A stretch of DNA of 64,000 bases from the NCBI RefSeq assembly GCF_052161655.1, contig NZ_CP197418.1, positions 1,302,001-1,366,000 of the forward strand. The letters are read 5' to 3'. A program made the translations under genes and the position numbers. The notes beneath the pieces are model-generated. The model made no database searches, was not told the origin of the DNA, and saw only the letters and a list, made by a program, of their open reading frames with translations. This document shows, piece after piece, positions 16,567-24,700 of this stretch (position 1 is the stretch's first letter; the number at the start of each line of letters is the position of its first letter). Source of the stretch: Novipirellula sp052161655 (GTDB lineage: Bacteria; Planctomycetota; Planctomycetia; Pirellulales; Pirellulaceae).

Positions 16567-16863
16567 ATGGCTGAATGGTCTGACAAAGATAAGCGACAGT
16601 ACGATCACATCAAAGAGAGCCAATTGGAACGCGGCAAGTCAGAAGACAATGCCGAAGAGGTTGCGGCGCGAACGGTGAATAAACAACGCCGTCAAGACGG
16701 TCGAACTCCGAACAAGACGACTCAAGGCACGGGGAACCCCAATACGCGTCTCGAGGAACGGACAGTCGACGAACTGCAAAATTTGGCTGCGGATTTGGGG
16801 ATCTCGGGTCGCAGCAAGATGAACAAGGCAGACTTGATTGCCGCGATCCGAAAGCAGCGTTAG
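16567..16863 (+). CDS. Small hydrophilic protein with Rho N-terminal (SAP-like) domain
   Basis: 98 residues. The N-terminal ~60 residues are charged and probably disordered (MAEWSDKDKRQYDHIKESQL, VAARTVNKQRRQDGRTPNK). The C-terminal ~38 residues (ERTVDELQNLAADLGISG, MNKADLIAAIRKQR) form the helical Rho-N/SAP-like fold that binds nucleic acid. Such proteins are common near stress genes in soil and aquatic bacteria; the precise role is unknown. GGGAGAGG lies ~10 bases before the ATG. Confidence 0.8.
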   Translation: MAEWSDKDKRQYDHIKESQLERGKSEDNAEEVAARTVNKQRRQDGRTPNKTTQGTGNPNTRLEERTVDELQNLAADLGISGRSKMNKADLIAAIRKQR

Positions 16864-16915
16864 CTCCCTACCGTCTATTTCTATAACGCTGCACCGCTAT
16901 AAATACAAATTCGGA

Positions 16916-16982
16916 GTAGCGAAACTTGCCAAGAGTTTCGGTCAGTATTGTCAACGCCGAAAGTCTTGGCGACTTTCGCTAC
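16916..16982. repeat. Palindromic repeat C
   Basis: Arms GTAGCGAAACTTGCCAAGAG(TTTCGG) and CCGAAAGTCTTGGCGACTTT(CGCTAC) pair with only a few mismatches over 26 bases, with a 15-base loop. Lies between the Rho-N gene and the diadenylate cyclase gene. Confidence 0.85.
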
Positions 16983-17058
16983 GACCTCGATCGCGCTCTC
17001 GACCTCAGACGCAAACGCGAGCAAAGATCTGAACCGCGATTACGCGAAGTGAGCTTCG

Positions 17059-18222
17059 ATGCCGAGCTATTTGAATGAATTGATTCAGCAGGTTCGTTTA
17101 GCTGATGCGTTGGACATCGGTATTGTGACGCTATTGATTTATGTTGGTCTGGTTTGGCTGCGACATCGGTCGACTCAGTCTCTGGGCGTTGTGATTGTGC
17201 TGTTCACCGCCCTCTATGTATTGGCGGGATGGTTGGAAATGTACTTGACCACGATGGTTTTCCAATACGGAATCATTGCGGTAATCTTTTCAATTATTGT
17301 GATTTTTCAGCAGGATATTCGCCATGGTATCGAGCGGCTTGTTTCGTCGCGGTGGTTGCGACAGGACAAACGTGATTCTGTTGACTCGGGCATCATTGAT
17401 ACGGTCGTCGAAACCGTCGCAGCGCTTGCTCGTGATCAGATCGGAGCGTTGATTGTGTTTCCCGGGCGCGAACCGCTGACCCGGCACATGCGTGGCGGGG
17501 TCATGGTGGATGCCGAGATCAGTGAACCGCTGTTGTTGAGCATTTTTCATCCTAAATCGCCGGGGCATGACGGAGCGGTACTGATCGAAGACTCACGGAT
17601 TCGGCAACTCAGTCTACACCTGCCGTTGTCGTCGAATCTGATGAAAGTGCAAGGCAGTGGAACTCGCCACACCGCCGCGCTGGGGTTGTCGGAATGTTGT
17701 GACGCCTTGGTGGTGGTCGTTTCCGAAGAACGCGGAACGATCACGATCGCCCACAACGGTGAATTGACCGAAGTTGATCCGGCTGGGCTCGCGCAGCGGC
17801 TCGAGCAATTCTTAGCTAGTCAGACGGTGACGAGTGACTCGGGGGGCGGATGGGGGTGGGACCGCTGGCTGATGAGGCTTGCGGCGCTGTCACTGGCGAT
17901 TTTACTTTGGTTTATGTTTGCTTTTCAAACCGCCACGCTGCAGCGAACGATCATTGTGCCGATCGAATATCGCAATTTGGCCGCAGATTGGGTGGTCGCG
18001 GAACCAAGGTCGAGTTATGCCGAAGTGACGTTGGTGGGATCGGACAAGGCTTTTCGGATTCTCGATGTTTCGACAATTACTGTTTCGCTCGAACTGGAGG
18101 ATGTTCAACTGGGCATCCCCAAACGCCTGTCCACCGAGCGTGCCTTGACCAACATTCCGAGCGAATTGAGTGTTAACGAGATCGTACCTCGTTGGGTCAA
18201 TGTGGTCGTTCGCCAAAAGTAA
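17059..18222 (+). CDS. cdaA: Diadenylate cyclase (CdaA-type) fused to a YbbR/CdaR-like domain
   Basis: 387-residue membrane protein. Three N-terminal helices (~15-95) lead into a DAC domain (~100-235) that condenses two ATP to c-di-AMP: GHDGAVLIEDSRI contains the DGA motif and GTRHTAALGLSE the RHR-type motif, with Thr where most cyclases have Arg. A further membrane helix (MRLAALSLAILLWFMFAF, ~272-289) is followed by an extracytoplasmic YbbR domain (~290-387; VPIEYRNLAADW, GSDKAFRILDVS). In Firmicutes CdaA and the YbbR regulator CdaR are separate neighbouring genes. ATG 17059 is preceded by GTGAGC; the ribosome site is weak. Confidence 0.9.
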   Translation: MPSYLNELIQQVRLADALDIGIVTLLIYVGLVWLRHRSTQSLGVVIVLFTALYVLAGWLEMYLTTMVFQYGIIAVIFSIIVIFQQDIRHGIERLVSSRWLRQDKRDSVDSGIIDTVVETVAALARDQIGALIVFPGREPLTRHMRGGVMVDAEISEPLLLSIFHPKSPGHDGAVLIEDSRIRQLSLHLPLSSNLMKVQGSGTRHTAALGLSECCDALVVVVSEERGTITIAHNGELTEVDPAGLAQRLEQFLASQTVTSDSGGGWGWDRWLMRLAALSLAILLWFMFAFQTATLQRTIIVPIEYRNLAADWVVAEPRSSYAEVTLVGSDKAFRILDVSTITVSLELEDVQLGIPKRLSTERALTNIPSELSVNEIVPRWVNVVVRQK

Positions 18223-18588
18223 TTAGCCGCTAACGGCTAATTCCGAAATGGATGCGATCAAGGTTTCGATGGAAGATTTGCATCCAAGCCATAGCTCACT
18301 TGCTCGCTCGCGATTCTCAGCACGCGTTGCATCGATGACAGGCTGAAGTTCTTTGACAGGGGATCCGGTTTCAAACGTACTAAGCAATCCTTTTAAGCTA
18401 TGCCCCGTGGCAGAAGCTTCCTGTAATTGGCCGTCTTGAAGTTGAAGTTCCAGATTGCTGAGCATTTGCGGAGCATCCTCGCTGACCAGCATCGCCATGG
18501 TGATAAGCAAATCACTGTCACCCCCCAACCGCTTGATCGCTTCTTGGAATCGTTGTTGTTGTTCGGGAGTCAGCATTGCCTCATTCAC
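18223..18588 (-). CDS. Hpt phosphotransfer protein
   Basis: 121-residue helical phosphotransfer protein. The phospho-accepting His is in the motif ATGHSLKGLLSTF (residues ~62-74). It is on the same strand as, and 132 bases downstream of, the giant hybrid kinase, so it is the likely acceptor from that kinase's receiver domain in a phosphorelay. No output domain is attached. It ends convergent with the diadenylate cyclase gene, with directly abutting stop codons. Confidence 0.9.
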   Translation of the reverse strand: MNEAMLTPEQQQRFQEAIKRLGGDSDLLITMAMLVSEDAPQMLSNLELQLQDGQLQEASATGHSLKGLLSTFETGSPVKELQPVIDATRAENRERASELWLGCKSSIETLIASISELAVSG

Positions 18589-18720
18589 TTACGGCATTTT
18601 TCGCCAATGAAGGGTGGAAGGGACCATTATAGTTCGCGGAGTTTGCTTTTCACGACCGCATCGCTGTTTTTAGAATCGGCGGATCAGCAAGCTGCATTCC
18701 GCATACCGCAAATTAAATTT

Positions 18721-21700
18721 TTATTGAGCTGCGGTGGTAAATCGATGCACCATTTGGGTCAGCAACTCGACGTTGATCGGCTTGCTCAGGTAATCGTTGC
18801 AGCCGCTTTCGATACAGCGGGTCATATCTCCCTGCATTGCATCTGCAGTCAGGGCGATGATCGGACCATTAAATCCGAGTTTGCGAAGTTGTTCGGCGGT
18901 TTGATATCCATCGAGTCGGGGCATCTGCATGTCCAGCAGGATTAGGTCATAGGATCGTCCTTGGCTGATCATCTCTTCGACCATTCGGATCGCGACTTCT
19001 CCGTCTTCGGCTTCGTTGACCTTCGCACCCGCTTTTTTCAGCAACGATTTGCTGAGAAAACGAATGTCGCGTCGGTCGTCGACCACCAAGACATGGCAGT
19101 TTAATTTGACGGGTTCTGATGGCGTCTCGTTAGGTTGTGGTTCGATCGTCAGTTTGGGCTGGATCATTTGTACATCAGCAATATCACCCGTGGCAATCTT
19201 CACAGTAAACTTGCTGCCTTTGCTCAATTCGCTCTCGACCGAGATTTCGCCGCCCAACATCTCGGTCAACCGTTTACTGATCGCCAACCCGAGTCCCGTG
19301 CCGCCAAACTCGCGATTGACGTTGCCATCTCCCTGCGAAAACGGTTGGAACAAACGTTGCTGTTGTTGCGTGCTCATCCCGATGCCTGTGTCAACAATCT
19401 CAAAGCAAAGCATTCCGTCCTCACGATGGTCGTCGACATAGCGGACGATAATTTTAACCATTCCCTCGGGGGTAAATTTGATCGCATTTCCGACCAAGTT
19501 GATCAGGACTTGTTTCAGACGTTTGGGATCGGAAGTGATTTCCGCAGGAATTTTTCCGTGATATTCAACATCAAGTTCAAGATTGCTCTCGGTCGCACGG
19601 ACTTCCATGATCGAACGAACATCTTCGACCAAATGGTTCGGAGCGAACCGTTGTTGGCTGATTTCAAATTTGCCCGCTTCGATTTTTGACAGGTCGAGGA
19701 TGTCGTTAATGATATCCAGCAAAAATCCACCGTTGTGCCGGATCGTGCGAACGTGCGATAGCGTCTCGTCATCATTGACCTTTTCGGCAATCAAGTCGGC
19801 ATAGCCCAGGATCGCAGTCATTGGGGTGCGGATTTCGTGACTCATGTTCGCCAAAAAAGCACTCTTCGACTCGTTCGCTGCGACAGCCTGTTCACGTGCT
19901 TCTTTAAGGGACTGTTCGAACTCGTGCTGATTGGTGATGTCCAGCAGCGTGCCGATGATTTGAGATGGTCGCTTCTGGCCTTCGCTACCTTTGGTCCACA
20001 GCGTTTTGGTTTGCAAACGCACCCAACGAAGTTGACCGTCAAGACGAGTGATGCGAAGGTCCAGCGGTGTCATCAGTTTGCGACGCGCATGCGAAGCTTG
20101 CTGGAAATATTCCTGGTACGCAGCAACGTCGTCAGGATAGACAAACGAGGGCGTTTGGCTCATCTCGATCTGGAACGTGTGATCCTCGGGATAGCCGACG
20201 ATTCGTTTGAACTCAGGCGAAAACATGACCTTTTGAGTGCGCAAATCGACGTGCAACATACCAAAACCGGCCGCTTTCGCTGCGACACCGAGACGTTGGG
20301 CGCTGAGCCGGATTTCTCGCTCATTTCGCTTTCGTTCGGTGATGTCCACGCCGCTAGGTACCACGAATGCGACCTCGCCTTTTTCGTTCCTTGCCGGGGC
20401 AATCCGAAATTGAACGGTGCGTTTGGAGCCGTCGGCGATCCAGTAATCCAGTTCCATTTCGAGGGTTTCGCCTTCGGCAGCTCGCTGGGCCGACTCGCGA
20501 ATTGTGGCCTGGACCTTCGCCGATCGACGCCACCACGGACACTCCCAGAATTTCTTGCCAATGACTTGATCGCGCGTGTAGCCACATCCCACAGTGGCTG
20601 TTTCGTTGACTTCGCTGACGTTGCCTTCAAGATCGATGACGCCGACAAAGATCGAGGTGACATCGAAAATGCCCTGCAGTTTTGTATTGCTACTTTCGTA
20701 GTTTTCGAGTGCCAATTTGATCGCTTCTTCTGATTCACGCCGGGTTGTAATATCCAACTCGACTCCGATCATCTGAAGCGGTGAATCGCTGTCCTTGATC
20801 GAAAGATGGGCCAACGACATCACCCAGCGATAAGCCTTGGGCGAACGCCGGATGCGGTATTCACAACGATACGGTGTGCCCGTTTCCAAGCTATGACGCA
20901 GCGTCTGTTCGACGTGATTGCGTTCATCGGGATGGACTAGGTCTAGAAATTCAGTTAATCCCCCAATCGGTTTGGCGGACTCTAATCCCGATTGTTTTCC
21001 CAATTCGCCAGAGCGATAGAATTTGTCGGCATTGACGTGCCATTGCCAAAGTTTCAACTCCGCAGCACTGAGTGCCAAACGCAGACGCTCTTCGCTGGCG
21101 AGAATACGTCGCTCAGATTCCTTTTTGTCAGTTATGTCCCAGTTCAGACCATGGATCCGCGTGATATTTTCATGTTCATCACGAATGATCGTGCCGACCG
21201 CAGCCAACCAGATCACCTTGCCGTCGGGGCGAATGATTCGGAATTCGGTTTCGTAGTTGTCACCTTTCTCGGTCGCCTGTTTCCACACCGATTTGAGTGC
21301 AGGAAGGTCATCGGGATGAACACTTTGGAAGAATAGTTCCGACGATGGATCTTCTTGCCGCGGGATACCCAGAAGTTGAAAAAGCGAGTCTTCCCACACG
21401 CTCTTCTCTTCGCTCCATTCCCAGGCGGCCATCGCGCCCGCTTTGAGGGCCATCGAGATGCGGCGTTCGCTTTCGATTAATCGCATCTGCGCCGCATAGC
21501 GATCACTGATGTCAACGCCCGAAGGGATCAGGTATTCGATATTGCCATTGGCGGCCCGAACCGGAGCCATCATGAAATCGATCATCAACGGATCGCCTTC
21601 CTTGGAATACAATCCGACATCGAATCGCACGGTTTCACCCGCGAACGCGCGATTCATGGCGTCACGCATTTGATTGGCAACCACGTCATCGTAAGTCCAC

Positions 21701-24700
21701 CACGGGCACTCGGCAAAGTGTTTGCCAATCACGTCCTCGCGAGTCAGTCCTGCGATGCTCATTGAACGATCGTCTACTTCCAATAACTTGCCATCAAGTC
21801 CGATGACACCGACAAGCCCCAGTTGGTTATTGATCACCCGACGCAGGTGAGCTTCGCGGTCGGCGAGCTCTAGTTCCCAACGTTTTCGCTCGGTAATGTC
21901 TCGGGAAACCGCGACCAAAAATTTAATTTGCTCCGATAGACCACGCACCGAGGTCACGATCACGTCCCACCACTTTGGCGTGCCGTTGGCGGTTGGGCAG
22001 AACGCTTGGAAACTGCCCGTCTCCCCCGCAATCGCGTCGCTTAGAGCTTGGCGTACGCTTGGCTGACTTTCTGCGGGCCACAACGATTCCCAGTGCTCGC
22101 CTCGGAACTTCTCGAAATCTGCAATTTCGAATGAGGCAATCCCAGCGGAGTTCATCGTCAACATGCGACCGTCCAAGTCGAGGACTTTGATACAGTCGGG
22201 ACTGCTCTCGATGATCGTTCGATTGAATTCTTCGCTTTCACGTAGTGCGTCTTCGGCACGAGCACGTTCAAGACGTGCGTAAACACGTGTTGTAAACTCT
22301 TGTAAAAACTCCTTTTCATCCTCTTGCCATTGATGAGGTTCGCTCCGTATTGCTGACAAAACGAATTTCAAACGTCGGTCGCTGATGTAGGTTGCATTGA
22401 ACATCGAACCGATTTGGAAGGAGCTAAAACGAGCAGCCAAGGCGACCGGACGTGACGGACTTTGGCAGTCATCAATAGCGATCGGATGGCCAGCTAAAAG
22501 AGTCGCTCGCTCTTGATCGTCATGAAAATCAGCGAGGCCATGAACTCCGGTTAGGCTAGGAAGATCTTCCTCCGTTACATATTCGTAAAACACGTCCGCC
22601 GTTTCGTCTTGCTCATCGATTTCAGCCAGCGTACATCGCGACAAATCCAAGTATTCGGTAATTCGCAAACAGGCTTGTTCGATGATCTCGTCGGCTGACA
22701 ACGGGTTGACGAACGCGTATTGCAGATCCGCAAGAAATGCTAGGTTCAGCTCGCGTGTCTTGCGTTCGGTGACATCAACGGCAAAACCGGTGATTCGCAG
22801 CGCATTCCCATGCTCGTCTCGGTCCACGACGCCGTGGACCTGAGACCAAATGATTCGCCCATCGGTTCCGCGTATGCAGCGGCACTCGAATTCTTCTCGC
22901 TCCGAGTTCGAGTGCAGCACAGAGTCAATCACTTGTTGTACAACTGCGTGATCTTCGGGAATCACAATTTCGAGGAACCCCTCGGGCGTGCCCTTAAATT
23001 CGCTTTTGTCGTAGCCGTACATGGCATGCAGGCGATCGGACCATGTGATTTGTTTTTTGGGGATGTCCCAAACCCAACTGCCCATTCGGCCCGCATCCAG
23101 TGCCAACGAAAGCGTCCGCTCTCGTTGAATCATTTCGAGTTCCGTTTTCTTTCGTTCGCTGATGTCGCTTGCCACCGCAATGATCGACAACGGATTGCCT
23201 TGAGCATCACGCTCAATCACCCCCCGGCCATAGGTCCAAATGATGCGTTGGTCATCACCGCGGATGACACGGAATTCCATCTCAAATTCTTTGCAACGGC
23301 CGGTGAACGCGTCATCGTTTCGCTGCTGAACTAATTCGCGGTCCTCGGGATGGATGACTTGCATGAAGCCTTCCCGCGTGCCGACAAATTGTTCCTTGGT
23401 GTAGCCAAGTAACTCGTAGAGGTGATCAGACCAAGTGACCCGATCTTCGGAGATGTGCCACTGCCAAGAACCAAGACGGCCGGCGCGGAATGACAGTTCG
23501 AGACCTTCTTTTTGTCTGGCAACAACCCGCTCGGCCTCTTTGCGATCCGTCACATCGAGAAAAGTGACCACACAACCGATGGTCTCGCCTTCACGGATCA
23601 TCGGGTAGGACCAATATTCGACATCAAGCGAAGTTCCGTCAGCACGCCAGAAGATATCGTCGTCGACATGGACCTGTGCACCGACACGGAATGCTTCGTA
23701 GATCGGGCACTCAATATTGTCACATCGGCTTCCATCGCGTCGCATATGGTGAATGAGTTCGTGCATTTGTTTGCCGACGAGATCTTCGGGATCGTCATAC
23801 CCCAGCAATTTTGCACTCGACGCATTGGCGAACGTACAGACCCCCTCGGGGTTGATGCCGTAAATGCCTTCGGCAGTGGAGTTCAACAATGCAACGATTC
23901 GTTCATCCCGATCAAAGATTGTCTGTACAAATTGTTTATGCTCGGTGATGTCGCGAAGGTAGGCGGTAAAGAAAGGCGATCCGTCACGTGTTTTTGTGGC
24001 GTTGATTGCCAATTCAACAGGGAACTGCTCTCCATTGGCACGTTGGCCCGTCAGTTCGATTCGGTGTCCGATCACATTGGATTCACCCGATTTCAGATAG
24101 CGTTCCAATCCACGGTTGTGCGCTTCGCGGTATTGTTCGGGAATAATGGTTTCCGCGAGCAGTCGTCCCTTTACATCTTGTTGTTTGTAGCCAAATGTTT
24201 TTTCGGCAGCTGGATTGAAGTCGACGATCCGTCCATTGACGTCCATCGTAATAATCGAATCCAACGCCGAGGCTAGGATTGCGGACTTGCGAGCTTCCTC
24301 GTCACGCAGGTTGGCATCGGCTTGGGTGTGACGAATGAACTGTCCCAATTCGATGCCAACCGATTGCAACATCGACAAATACGGCTGTTCATATTGTCCC
24401 CGTCGTCTAGAGAAAATTTCGATCACGCCATAGAAATCAGTCCCCACAATAATCGGCATCGCCATTGCGTGAGTCAATCCGGCGGATGTGGCATGCTTGC
24501 GAGAAAAATTGCTGTCTTGTTCCAAGTTGTCAATCGATTGCGCAGTGAGTGATTCCCAAACCCGGCCGGGTAATCCCGAGCCTTTGGCGAATTGGAATTC
24601 CTGATTCCTTGCCGCAAACTGCTCCATCACGGTATCGTTGTTCCCCACCGAAATATCGGCACACTGAAGCACTTGATGATGAGCATCAGGCAGCCAAATC

